Part shown: positions 34,456 to 45,955 of the stretch, piece after piece
How positions within the stretch are numbered: position 1 is the first letter of the stretch
How the letters are laid out: every line of letters starts with the position of its first letter
Source of the DNA: Begonia masoniana
Taxonomy: Eukaryota; Streptophyta; Magnoliopsida; Cucurbitales; Begoniaceae
NCBI GenBank assembly: GCA_022432975.1
Contig: CM039502.1
Coordinates: 12,359,803 to 12,423,802, forward strand
Reading direction: 5' to 3'
Length of the DNA stretch: 64,000 nucleotides
Translations under genes and position numbers: made by a program
The notes under the pieces: generated by a model
The model's database searches: none
What the model saw: the letters and a program-made list of their open reading frames with translations, nothing else
Told to the model about the DNA's origin: nothing

Positions 34456-35429
34456 TAGAAACAATTTCTCTGCAGATAAAAAATTTGGTTGGGGCAAAGT
34501 CACAAACACCTAGAGGGCAAGACTACTGTGGCTCCTCTCTCTGCTTTGACATGAAATAACTCAATTTGAAACCATTTATACCCAAAAAAGAAAACAGGGT
34601 AGAACAAGTTGAATTATTAAATTACTCCATTTCTTCGCACGGGTTTTGTTTCTCACACTGTTGAAGGCTCAGAAGTATTCAATCAAGCCAAAAATGACGC
34701 GCAGATAGGACCGGAGGAGAGGAGGATATGTTTGACTTAGCTTCATAAATGCTGAAATCTTCATTTGTTTGATGATGTAACAGATGAACGTTTCCGAGTG
34801 CTGTAAAGTTGACCCAAGGAAAGGAGAAAGAATGGATTGACTTGCCGAATAAAATATCACGCAGACGCCAGACCCCTTCAACCTATCAAAATTTTAGTTT
34901 ACCGATCTAATAATGATAAATGTAATTAGTGTTAAAAACTAATTATTTATATTTTATTATATTAATTATATCTAATATTATTTGACACGTCAACCAGTAT
35001 TTTAAGAGGGTAGAGTAAAATAATAAATGTACCGTTACTGATTTTATAATAAAAGTTTATTTATTGACATCAATATTTGAAACTTTAATTATTTATTAAT
35101 AATATGTTAAAACGTGTGTGTATATTTGTAATTGTTATATCAGAATTTTAGTTTATAGCGTAAAATTAAAAAGTGAATTTAGTATTATTCATGTATATTA
35201 TTGAGAATGATATTTGTCACAACATTTTCTTTATGTTTTTTTTTTATTTTTCATTTAGTAGAAAAATATCTTATATTTCTTTTTAAAAATTATAATTATG
35301 AAATAAGTCCAGGCAAGAAAATACAATCTAACTAAGTCTTTGAGTTGCAAGTCAATGCAAAGACACTAAACAAAGGAAAAGTAACCCTAGACATATCTCC
35401 CTTAAAATAAAATTAAATAAAACTGAACA
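34456..35429 (-). promoter_or_regulatory. Upstream region of the CAR gene
   Basis: Contains the probable 5' UTR and promoter. 34510-34880 is moderately GC-balanced and pyrimidine-rich, while 34900-35430 is very AT-rich. No certain TATA box or response element could be singled out. Confidence 0.4.
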
Positions 35430-35438
35430 TATTTTTAA

Positions 35439-36279
35439 GGATAATTATCAATTTGAATATTGTATTATACACTCTTTGTCAATTCACCTCTGTACTAAAA
35501 AAACCGGTAAATTGAACGCTGTACTTTGATTCTATTAGTAGTTTGACCTTCTATCAACAATTTTATTAAACCTTCATTTAAAAAATTACCAAACGATCTT
35601 GGATTCAGTTGAAATTTTTACCACATGTTCACTACTTAATGAGAAGATAATCTTTTTATTATTTTTTAATACATGTATGATTTATTGTAATTTTATTTTA
35701 GTATTTTATAAAAATATTATAATAAATCATGCAAATTTTAGAAAATCACGAACATTTTTCTATTATCTACCTATGATAGGTTGAACATGTGGACAACTTT
35801 TCAAATAAATTAAATATCGTTTGGTATTTGTTTAAATTAATCTCATTTTCTTCTTTACTTTATAAATTAATTTTCAAAAAACAACCAAAAAATATTTGGT
35901 TTATTTGAAAAAATTTTCACATGTTCAACCTATCATGGGTAGATAATAGAAAACTTTTCGTGATTTTCTAAAATTTGTATGATTTATTATAATATTATTA
36001 TAAAATACTAAAATAAAATTACAATAAATCGTACATGTGTTAAACAATCGCGAAAATTTTTAGATTATCTTCTTATTAAGTAGTGAACATGTGGTAAAAA
36101 ATTCAACTAAATCCAAGATCGTTTGGTAATTTTTTAAATGAGGGTTTAATGAAATTATTGATAGAAGGTCAAAACTGACAACAGAATCAAATTACAGGAT
36201 TCAGTTTACCTGTTTTTTTAGTACAGGGAGCGAATTAAAAAAAAAGTGTATAGTACATGGTTCAAATCGATAATTATCC
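35439..36279. mobile_element. Foldback, non-autonomous MULE-type element (841 bp)
   Basis: Two arms of about 390 bp (35439 to about 35830 and about 35885 to 36279) are inverted copies around a short AT-rich centre. Examples are GGATAATTATC/GATAATTATCC, ACCACATGTTCACTACTTAA/TTAAGTAGTGAACATGTGGT and AACCTATCATGGGTAGATAA. A perfect 9-bp TSD TATTTTTAA is present at 35430-35438 and 36280-36288. TSD length and long arms point to a MULE-derived MITE. No coding capacity. Confidence 0.9.
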
Positions 36280-36288
36280 TATTTTTAA

Positions 36289-37028
36289 TTATTTGAGGCA
36301 ACGGGCAACCACACTAAGTAGTGGACTCTCCATCCATCTCCTAAAATATATAAAGAAAGCTATAATATTATCATTTTTCTTATCTTAAAATATCATATAA
36401 TTTTAAATTTTAAAATAATATTTCAAATTGTATGCTATACCAATCTTACTGCATTTTTTAAAATTTAAATATTTTTCTACATATAAAATAATTAATCAAA
36501 AATTAGATTAGTGAACCACGCATCATTCTTTCCTAAAAATAAAATTAGTTTGGCTCTCGAATGTTAGGAAATTAAGTGATTACAACCATATGCCACATTC
36601 GCTATGTGTTTTTATTAGGTTAAAGTAATTAATTTAAAAGTAAAACGAGTTTTGTGTTTAAATTAATGTTAATGGTTAAGTATGTTGGCAGTTTATAATT
36701 TAGAAACTGCATGATATGGTTTTCTTATGATGTGGGTTTGGTTTTCCTCGTTATGATCCGGTTTTTTTTTGACAATTTCTGTCAAAGCAACTGCCCATTC
36801 ACTCCCCTCTTTTTCTTTATTATACTTCTTGATGAAATATACGGTAAATGTCCCTTAAATCTAAACATCTCATACAGAATAATATATCATCAAATTAGAG
36901 ATTGTTAAAAGGTTTAGAAGCAAATAAATTGAATGGAAAGCATCAGTTCAGTTTATTCTGCAATTGATCTAAATGCTTTAATTTTTGTCGTTAAAACATG
37001 TTTAGATCGTTTAAGAGTTATATAACTT
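36289..37028 (+). repeat. Possible copia 5' LTR zone
   Basis: Lies upstream of a primer-site-like motif. TGTTAGGAAATTAAGTGA near 36562 and TTTATTCTGCA near 36960 are possible LTR ends. Without the second LTR the limits are guesses. No gene is supported. Confidence 0.3.
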
Positions 37029-38125
37029 TTGGTATCAAAACTTGTCTAGATGTTTTTTTGAAATTAAGGTTTGAAATATTTTAAAAATTTTAATCCTTTG
37101 TTTAGTCCTTTTTTTAGGGATACGAATCATTAAAAAATTTCATGTGAGTATTCTACATCAAAAATTGCCGAATTTGGTGTCCTAGGATGACAAATCATCG
37201 AATTTCTATCGATTATCCGTTTGGGTCGAACGGGCTAAAATGACCTGGCTAGAGGTTGAAGACTACTCTTCCAACTCGTAATTTATGGTGGTTTTGAAGC
37301 TACATGTTGTTTAGATATTAGAGAATTTGATTCTTATGCCTGAAACAATGGGGCGACAATGAACGAGTGGGTTGTCACTTGGACAGAAATATTTTGAGTT
37401 AGTTTTTAGATTTAAATTTTATTAATTTCGTATATTACATTTAATATAAAATTAAATATGTTGAATTGTGCTTATTGTGATTCAACCCATGCTCCCAGTA
37501 TGCCTATAGTTGCGCCTAGAAGGCTAGAAAGACTGTTTTTTTTTTTTAATTGCTTATAATTTATAATTTATTTTGTATGCATAGTTTAGTATGTATGTGC
37601 ACAGAATATTAAATTGCTATTTGGACATTAGTTTCACATTCATTTAATTTAAAATTATTTATTTTGCATGCATATTTTTGACTTTATTATGTTTTCAAAA
37701 TAATGAATATGGACATTGAAAAAAAATTTGTGTTCATGTGAACAATGTAAATGTCAAATGATTTATATAATTTTATTTAATTAGAGAATAGCCACAACAT
37801 ATGTAATTATTTAAAATTATATGTTAAATATTTAAAATCACATTATGTCATTTATTATAATTAATCTTGTAAATATAATAAATTTTATCTTACAAGAATT
37901 TTAATATATTTACATGATTAATTAGATTAAAATATCAAGTTATATTTCTTAAATTAATCACAAGAATTAAGAAAAAGAACATAATTTGATAGTTTTATTA
38001 TTTAGTTGAAGATTAATCTTATTGAGTTAGAAATTTAACCTACAGGCAAGTTTTAGAATATTTGATTCATAATTTTTAGCATGATTACATAGGTAAAACA
38101 TGATTTATGTTTTAAGCATTAATTT
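37029..38125 (+). mobile_element. Copia leader with decayed primer binding site
   Basis: TTGGTATCAAAACTTGTCTA at 37029 resembles the TGGTATCAGAGCTTG primer site of copia elements with two G-to-A changes. The 1.1 kb that follows has no ORF. The element's gag then appears at 43294-43533 after the solo LTR insertion, so this is probably the 5' leader of the same copia element. Confidence 0.45.
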
Positions 38126-39576
38126 TGTAACACCCGGCATTTTTGACCATGTAATTATTCCCCGAATTATTAAATGGGATTAATTTGGTATTAATACAAT
38201 GAATGTTTTAATGAAATTGTCGATGTGTTTAATTGAATGAGAGAGATTCGTGAGACCGAGTCGACGAACTAAATAACGATTTAGTTAGAAATCAATGGAA
38301 GAACATTATGGAAAAGCAATTAAGGTGGTTGGGAGAGAGCTAATGAGAGATTGACACTTGGCAGACTTGTTGAAGAAGCTATGTCTTTTCTCTTCCTCTC
38401 TTCCTCTCTTCTCTTCACTCCTACGTGAATCTCTTCTTTGTTTTATCTCTTCCAGGCGACTGCGACCATTCCAAAACTTTGTTTCTCCTGTTTTCTCCAG
38501 TAAAGGTAACCTTCTAATCTAGTTAGCAATTTTGGACTAGTTATCCATGAGTTTTGTTGAAGTTTTAGGGTTAAGATATTTTGGAGAAAACTCGTTGTTT
38601 TTGTACGAAAACACGTTAGTTTGTTTTCTAAAGGTTTGAATGGAGTTTGGAGCATATTCTACTAAATTATTAGTTAGCATTTTTGCAACTCAATTTATAT
38701 TTTTTTTACGTGCATATTATAGGTTCGTGACTCGCCGTGGCAACACGAACAAAGCTGCAACTCTTGGACTACAGGTAAGTTCATGGGTATAAGTTGGCCC
38801 TTAAGGCCCTACAGCACGGAGATACTAGGTTTTTGGTTGTCGGGTAATTAGGTGGTAGGTTAAGTTCTAAGTTGAAAAAATTTGCTTTCTGTTTTGCTTG
38901 TTAACCTGTAGTTTGTTTAAGTTATGTTTAAGCACCGTAAATGTTCATGCATACACGTTTTTCCTGAAAGTCATGTAAATGTTTTATGCACGAGCTTTGA
39001 AGTTAAGAAAGATAAAATCTGTAATGTAATGTACGGTTAAGTGTGGGACGAGGACTGGCATCCTGTTCTGTATTCCTGTAATGTATACCTGTAATGTGCC
39101 TGAAAGTGCAACCCTGTTATGTGTCTGATAGTGCACCTCTGTTGCGCCAGTTCCTCTATAAGTGTAACACCCGGCATTTTCGGCCGGGAAATTATCCCTC
39201 AAATTGTCGAACGGGATTAGGTTTATGTTGATATAATGTATGTTTTGGTGAAATTGTTGGAATGTTTAGTGGAAAACTAAACCAAGGTGACCAAAACATC
39301 CATTTAGTTAAAAACCAAACTAATGAATAAGTAAACAAAACCATTAGTTAGAAATGGATGAATGGGTAAATTGGGATGGAATTAAGGTTGGTGGGAGGAA
39401 GCCAATGGATGAATGCCAAGTGGCAGCTTGTTGAAGAAGCTATGTCTTCCTCCTCCTCCTCCTCTCTCCTCTTCACTCTTATGTGAAGCTCCTCTCTGTT
39501 TTCTCTCTTCCAGGCGACTGAAACAAAGTTCCACACTTTGTTTCTCCTGCATTGTTCTGTTTTCTTCAGTGAAGGT

Positions 39577-39722
39577 AATTCCCGTCGGTAGTTAACAAGT
39601 TTAACTACACTATTTACTGTCCCACACTATAGTGTAGTTAAACTTGTTAACTACCGACGGGAATTAAACTTGTTAACTACCGACGGGAAATAGTGTAGTT
39701 AACAAGTTTAACTACACTATTT
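39577..39722. repeat. Compound fold-back with perfect 37-bp arms
   Basis: 39577-39613 and 39629-39665 are exact inverted copies (AATTCCCGTCGGTAGTTAAC ...) with a 15-bp loop. A third, direct copy of the right arm (39666-39688) and a further 13-bp-arm palindrome (39689-39722, AATAGTGTAGTTA) follow. This looks like serial template switching and takes the place of sequence present in the outer LTR. Confidence 0.9.
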
Positions 39723-40724
39723 GCCTCAGACCGACGAATAGGTAGTTGGTGGTTCGAGCTCTTGCGGGGTGGTTGTGGCAGTCAGACGCGTTTGGACCTG
39801 GGGGTGTGTTTTAAAAGTGTATGTCATATCTGTACAGCTTTTGGGATGTTTAAGATCTGTGTAAATGTTTTTAAAACCTCTGTTATAACAGTTGTATATT
39901 TTGAAGTTTATGTCAAGTTCTGTACAGCTTCTGAGATTTAATAACCGTGTACAGACTCTGTTTTGAGTTTTATGCCTTCTGTCTTTGTGCCTTCTATTTA
40001 TAAGTTCTTCTGTTAAATGTTGTCTTTCAATTCTGTCGTCCATACTGCCTCCAATTTCTTTTGTCTATTTTGCCTTCAGTTTCTGTCTTTTATTTTGGCT
40101 AAGTGTTAGTCGTCCACAGTCACTTCTGCCTTCAGTAAAACAGTTGTCTTTCTCTTCTGTAAAATAGTCGTCCACGTCCATTATGCCTTTAAAATAATGG
40201 TCCATTTTGCCTTTTGGCTCAGTCGTCCACGCCCTCTGTTAAAACAGTCGTCCATTCTGCCTTCTACCTTTCAACGTCCACTCTGCTTTTCAGTTTCTGT
40301 CCTTCGGGTTTGCACATATTCGGCTAAGTCTAAAATTCTACTGCTTTTTGTCTTTTAGCGTATACGTCCACGGACTCATGTGTCCACTGTGTTTGTCTTT
40401 TAGCGCAAAAAACCTCTGACTTCGAACGTCCACGAACTTTTGTCGTTTTCCTGTTTCCAGTCATCGACTTTTAAATGTCCACAGCTTCAGTCTGTCTACT
40501 GTTTCTGCCTTTAAATTTAAACGTACACGGCCCCCTGTGTAGTCGACAGATTTCTGGTTCTCTTTTTTTAGGTCTTCCCTCCTGCATGTCTATCGTCCAT
40601 TCTGAATTCTTTTTTAAAACTTCCACATTATTCTGGTCTTACTGTTTCTCCTGTATTCTATCTTCCTGTTTTAATCGTTCATTTCTGTTTTATGACTTCC
40701 TGTTTTCCACGTCCAAATTACTCC

Positions 40725-41220
40725 TGTCCACTGTGTTTGTCTTTTAGCGCAAATGTCCACGGACTCCTGTCCACTGTGTTTGTCTTTTAGCGCAAATGTC
40801 CACGGACTCCTGTCCACTGTGTTTGTCTTTTAGCGCAAATGTCCACGGACTCCTGTCCACTGTGTTTGTCTTTTAGCGCAAATGTCCACGGACTCCTGTC
40901 CACTGTGTTTGTCTTTTAGCGCAAATGTCCACGGACTCCTGTCCACTGTGTTTGTCTTTTAGCGCAAATGTCCACGGACTCCTGTCCACTGTGTTTGTCT
41001 TTTAGCGCAAATGTCCACGGACTCCTGTCCACTGTGTTTGTCTTTTAGCGCAAATGTCCACGGACTCCTGTCCACTGTGTTTGTCTTTTAGCGCAAATGT
41101 CCACGGACTCCTGTCCACTGTGTTTGTCTTTTAGCGCAAATGTCCACGGACTCCTGTCCACTGTGTTTGTCTTTTAGCGCAAATGTCCACGGACTCCTGT
41201 CCACTGTGTTTGTCTTTTAG
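40725..41220 (+). repeat. 43-bp tandem array, about 11.5 copies
   Basis: Unit TGTCCACTGTGTTTGTCTTT TAGCGCAAATG TCCACGGACTCC is repeated without visible change. Flanking blocks 40413-40720 and 41285-41640 are themselves copies of each other (CTCTGACTTCGAACGTCCAC ...), so the array sits inside a larger duplication of about 870 bp. Confidence 0.95.
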
Positions 41221-42654
41221 GACTTCTGTGTCCACTGATTCTGTCTTTTAGTGCAAACGTCCACGGACTCTTGCGTCCATTTTACCTCTGACTTCGAACG
41301 TCCACGAACTTTTGTCGTTTTCTGTTTCCAGTCATCGACTTTTAAATGTCCACAGCTTCAGTCTGTCTACTGTTTCTGCCTTTAAATTTAAACGTACACG
41401 GCCCCCTTAAATTTAAACGTACACGGCCCCCTGTTAGTCGACAGATTTCTGTTCTCTTTTTTTAGGTCTTCTCCTGCATGTCTATCGTCCATTCTGAATT
41501 CTTTTTTAAAACGTCCAAATTATTCTGTTCTTACTGTTCTCCCTGTATTCTATCTTCCTGTTTTAATCGTTCATTTCTGTTTTATGACTTCCTGTTTTCA
41601 CGTCCAAATTATTTCTGTTTACCGTTTCCATTTCTCACTGCCTCCTGTTTTTTGTTTTATTCCTGCCATTTATTTCTGAAGTCCGACTTCTAATATGTTT
41701 TCCAGTTTCATTTCCAGAGAAAGTTTTCTCTCTCCGTAAAGTTTTAAGAGCCGAAATATTAATAGGTTTGATGTCTTCGATTCTGTTTTCTGTTAAAGTT
41801 TTAAAAGTAAAGTTCAAAATAATATAGTCCACGTTTTTATAAAATGTTCGGTGTGATGGCTCTCGGACCCCGATCAGGTCTCGGGCTGTCACAATAAGCC
41901 CCACTTATACCTCTCTGTCCACTTGAACGTAAAGTTATGTAATGTACATGTATTTCAAAAGTTCATGCATAGCATATGCATCACTGCATTGTATGTTCTT
42001 ACTGAGCTCTAGGCTCATAGTTGAACTCCCTGTTATAGGTATGGATCCTCCAGATGAGGACTTTGTGCCTCAGGCCGACGAATAGGTGGTTGGTGGCGCG
42101 AGTTTTCGAGGGTGATTGCGGCAGCCAGACATATTTCTGACCCGAGGGTGAAGTTTTTAAAATGAATGTCATGTTTGTATAGTCTCTGTTGGGATTCTGT
42201 TGGAATTTTACTAATGTATAGGTTTTGGGGTTGAAGTTTTAAAACCTCTTATATATATATATATTGAAATATTCTGGAACTGCTTGGAGTCTTTTCTTTT
42301 AGGTTACACATAGATTGTCTTGAGTTTTAGAGCTATCCATGCAGTCAGATTTTTTAACTTCTGTCATGTTTTCAAGCATGTTTTAAAACTATGTTTTAAT
42401 CGGGTTTCTTTTGGTTGGGCTACTTCAGATGTTGAGGGAATGTTTAGTCCCTCTATTCCATTTGGTCGAATTTGTCGACCGAATGGTGTAGAAATTAATT
42501 CCAGAGACTTAGTCTGTCGACTAAGGCTAAGTGTTAATCATCTAAAGTTGTCGTCTGAACTTGTCGTCCAAACCTGTCGACCAGTTCTGTCATCCAAACC
42601 TGTCATCCGTTTTGTGTCTTCCATTTTATGTCTTGCCATTTTAATGTTTAAGGC

Positions 42655-42808
42655 AGAGGTCACTTCGACCAATTTCGTCACTGAGGTCACTTCGACTGAT
42701 TTCGTCAACGAGGTCACTTCGACCGATTTCGTCACTGAGGTCACTTCGACCAATTTCGTCACTGAGGTCACTTCGACCAATTTCGTCACCGAGGTCACTT
42801 CGACCGAA
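42655..42808 (+). repeat. 27-bp tandem array, about 5.7 copies
   Basis: Unit GAGGTCACTTCGACC followed by RATTTCGTCAMY. Because 27 is a multiple of 3 it keeps several frames open, giving apparent EVTSTNFVT repeat proteins on both strands that I do not accept as genes. Confidence 0.93.
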
Positions 42809-43293
42809 ACTCAGTCTTACTATTCTTTTGCACTTCGACCGATTTTGTTGTGGGTCATAGCTCTTCAAGTGCTGTGTCTTGTCGACAAAAAACCCTGCTT
42901 TAAAACACATTGTCCATTCTGTTCTGTGAACAGTCGTCCACGCTGTCTTTTATTTCTGTCATCCACAGCTTCTGTCATCTACTGTAGCCTTCCACTGCAT
43001 GACTTCCAGTTTATGTTTCTTATTTTATTAAGTCTTCCACTGCATGTCTGTCGTCCATTCTGCCTTTTATTTAAAACATCCAAAGTATTATGTCTTCCTG
43101 TTTTCTTCTGTCATTTATTTCTGTAGTCCGATTTTAATTATCATCCAGTTTTAAATATGTCTTCCAGTCTTCAATTCCAGAGAAGGTTTATACTCTGTGT
43201 AAAGTTTTAAAAGTAAAATATATATATATCACGTTTTAAATGTCCGGAGTGAGGCTTTTCGACCCAGATCGGGTCGGGGGTTATCACAAATTT

Positions 43294-43533
43294 AAGAATG
43301 TCTAACTTAATTTTACAGCTATACATTTTCTGAGTTATTTTGATATTAAATATGATATTCCATAATTAAATGATGATAATTATAAAGTATGGAAGGACAA
43401 GATTCTTCTTCATTTAGGGTGTATGGATATCAATCATGCTAAATTGGAAAGACAAACCAATAATTACTCTGACCAACACTCATAATGAGCTTGCTCGCTA
43501 TAAAATTTGGAAACATACAAATCACTTTAGTAT
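43294..43533 (+). pseudogene. Copia gag, N-terminal part (before chromovirus insertion)
   Basis: Decayed reading with LNDDNYKVWKDKILLHLGCM near 43370-43430, the start of a copia gag (usual LNGDNYKVWKERILLHLG). It breaks at 43533 and continues at 54177, across the 10.6-kb insertion and its AGTAT TSD. Confidence 0.8.
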
Positions 43534-44432
43534 TGTAACATATCAAAAACGTGCAACAGACGTTTTTGACAAAAATGAAGGAAAAAATTTCTTATAGCCG
43601 AACAAAATTGACAAAAACCCATCAGCCAATGAAATTGACGAAGGAAGGGGCATCTTCCAGGGGAGGAGCTCCCCCTATAAATTGGGTAGCTCGGTGAGGG
43701 AGAAATCACATAAAAAATGGCTATGGCCCTACATCACAAAAAATTTATGTTTTTTTTTTATAATTATTTGATCACACGATTTGATATATGAGCACTTATG
43801 TTTAGGTATTGATATAGAATAGTTTAAAAGATAAAATTTGTAGAGCATTTGTATGTGTATGAAAATGATGGAATTGATGGTAATTACATGATAGCAAGAG
43901 CTTGAACGTTAAAAGTAAAAGTAAAAGATGACGAAGCTATGAGATGTTTAAGTGTTAAAAGAATGTTGACTTTCAACCAGTATGTAACAGTTAACAGGAT
44001 TCGGCAACTGCACATATTCTCACTTACTGAGTTTTTCTCACCTTATGTATTGTTGTGATGTAGGTGAGTTTTTATCTGAGGAAGAACTGTCTGTGATTGA
44101 GAACTTCCCAGAGGCAAATGAGCATGCAGAAAAATAAAATATTTTTGAGTTGAATTAGTGTGTTTCAGTCTTTCGAATACATTTCATGTTTTGATAAATT
44201 ATGTTAACTTTTAGTTTTATTAATGGTGTTAATTATGCATTTATTTCAAGTTTCTGACAAAGTTATTTAATTTTGATAAAGTTTCTGCGCATTTAAAGTT
44301 TCTGTTATCATTTAAAGCGAATTTTAAAATATTATAAAATTAGGATTTTAACTCTCGAATTTAAATTGATAAAACGATTTGGGAAAAATTTTAGTTCTAA
44401 AATTATTCAAATTGGAAAAATTAAATTGAGGA
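43534..44432 (+). repeat. Chromovirus 5' LTR, internally deleted and 3'-truncated
   Basis: Matches the 3' LTR for the first ~185 bp (with TATAAAT at 43676-43682), then jumps to the part matching 53360 onward (GCCCTACATCACA). It ends at AAATTGAGG where the 3' LTR continues TTTTAAATTTGGAGCGTTACA. The missing end and the primer-site start were lost together. Confidence 0.85.
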
Positions 44433-44445
44433 TCAGAGCATTAGA
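44433..44445 (+). other. Truncated primer binding site
   Basis: ATCAGAGCATTAG follows the truncated LTR, the remainder of a TGGTATCAGAGC-type iMet site whose first bases are deleted. Confidence 0.7.
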
Positions 44446-44634
44446 TTTTTAAAACGGTTCTATAGACTTATTTGTATGCTCACGTGCACCTGGAAGATTA
44501 TCGATCAGCAAGTAAGTCTGTATTAAAAATTATATAGTATATAAGTACATTTCAAAATTGTATAGTATATAAGTACATTTCAAAGTAGTATATAAAGATA
44601 GATTTCTTAAATTAAAGTCTTGTTGATGTAGACT

Positions 44635-45608
44635 ATGACCAATCGTAGAGGAAATGGAAACGGAACTGGAAATGGTAAGGATGTTATACTTGATCGAATG
44701 ATGGAGATGATAGAACAGCTGGCTCAAGCAATTAATGCGCAAGCCAATATTCCTAATAGGCCCCAAAATGCCGACATTAACTTTGAGAGATTTCGAAGAT
44801 TGGATCCTCCAATTTTTAATAGAAATTTGGCGGATATGACAGCTGCAGATAATTGGATAAGGACTATCACGGAGATTTTTTAGCAAGCCAAGATTTTCGA
44901 AGAAGAGAAAGTAGATTGTGCTTCTTCCATGTTCCGAATGGAGCGCGTTACTAGTTGGATTCAGTGAAAGTAATCCATTCAGTCACTACCATTACCCGAG
45001 AGAAATTTCAGGAGTTATTCAACGAGAAGTACTTTACGGACTCAATGATGGATGAAAAGGCTGAAGAATTTATGGCTCTCAAGCATACTAGAAGCGTGAT
45101 GGATTATCAGCACAAATTTGAGTCATTATCTCGTTATGCCTCTTATATTGCTTGTAACGAGACTATGAAAGTGAAAAGATTTATCCAAGGATTAAGGGCG
45201 GAAATACTCAAGGACATCCGTCTCATTACCTCTACGAACTCCCCATTTGCATTTGTGGTGGAGAAAGCACTGTCTGCGGAGCAAGGTGAGAAGAACGTCA
45301 TGAAAGCCCACGAGTTGCGAAGAAGATATAGCCAAGCAACTCAAGGTGCACGAAATAAAGTTCTACAACAACCATCGGCTGGATTTAAGCGACCCATGAA
45401 TAGTGGACCTGTTGGAGGACCTTCTAAGTTTGTTAAGAGGGAACTCATGACAACGAATGTGCCTTTATGTCCCTCATGCAACATTTTGAAGAGTGTCGCA
45501 TTCAGGCTAACACTTGTTTTAAATGTGGACAACCTAGACATTATATTAATAACTGCCCAAAGAATGTCAGGGAACAAACCAAGACGACTGCTAGAGTCTT
45601 CGCTATGA
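44635..45608 (+). pseudogene. Chromovirus gag
   Basis: Starts MTNRRGNGNGTGNG; a stop at 44881 and a frameshift near 44950 break it. It contains FRRLDPPIFNRNLADMTAAD (44780-44860), EKFQELFNEKYFTDSMMDEK, EEFMALKHTRSVMDYQHKFE and FIQGLRAEILKDIRL, the retrotransposon gag capsid pattern. It would form the virus-like particle. The zinc knuckle follows in a different frame. Confidence 0.88.
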
Positions 45609-45916
45609 CTAAGGATGAAGTTGAAGGAAATACATCTGTGGTGACAAGTTCGATCTTTATTTCTGGTATATCTTCTAGCATTTTAATTGATTCTGGAGCT
45701 ACACATTCTTTGATCTCCCTTGATCATGCTATGAAATTAAAAACCAAAGTAGAATCTTTAGAGTATAAATTGGGAGTAGCTACACCATCTGGTAAAATTA
45801 TGGTCGCCGACTCTATTATTAGAGGATTCGATGTGTGTATCGAGGAGAATAAATTGGAAGAGGAATTGATTATTTTTGCAATGTTTGATTTTGATGTCAT
45901 CCTTGGAATGGATTGA
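45467..45916 (+). pseudogene. Chromovirus zinc knuckle and aspartic protease
   Basis: A CCHC knuckle CFKCGQPRHYINNC (45515-45556) is followed by the protease active site ILIDSGATHSLISL near 45685-45725 and the end motif DFDVILGMD. The stop at 45914 replaces the Trp that normally follows GMD. Confidence 0.88.
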
Positions 45917-45955
45917 CTTTCCAAGCATTATGCGACTATTGATTGTCGCAAGAAG

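Larger units (their letters stand above)
39163..41893 (+). mobile_element. Nested solo LTR of the same family (2731 bp)
   Basis: Starts TGTAACACCCGGCATTTTCG and ends TCGGGCTGTCACA, with a perfect TSD ATAAG at 39158-39162 and 41894-41898. It shares GCTATGTCTT..CTCCTC, CTTCCAGGCGACTG and GCCTCAG.CCGACGAATAGGT with the outer LTR. It carries a fold-back near 39577 and an 11.5-copy 43-bp array. Confidence 0.92.
38126..43288 (+). mobile_element. Solo LTR (about 2.43 kb) split by a second solo LTR
   Basis: Starts TGTAACACCCGGCATTTT and ends GGGGTTATCACA, flanked by a perfect TSD AATTT (38121-38125 and 43289-43293). Without the nested LTR at 39163-41893 and its duplicated ATAAG, 2427 bp remain. It inserted into a copia element between leader and gag. 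The 268-residue ORF at 42320-43126 is a by-product of a 27-bp repeat and is not a gene. Confidence 0.9.

Noticed and set aside
40725..41220. CRISPR-like array
   Set aside because: Repeats are directly adjacent with no unique spacers, in a plant LTR.
42320..43126. 268-residue protein gene
   Set aside because: The ORF spans a solo LTR and is held open by a 27-bp repeat; no homology or gene context.
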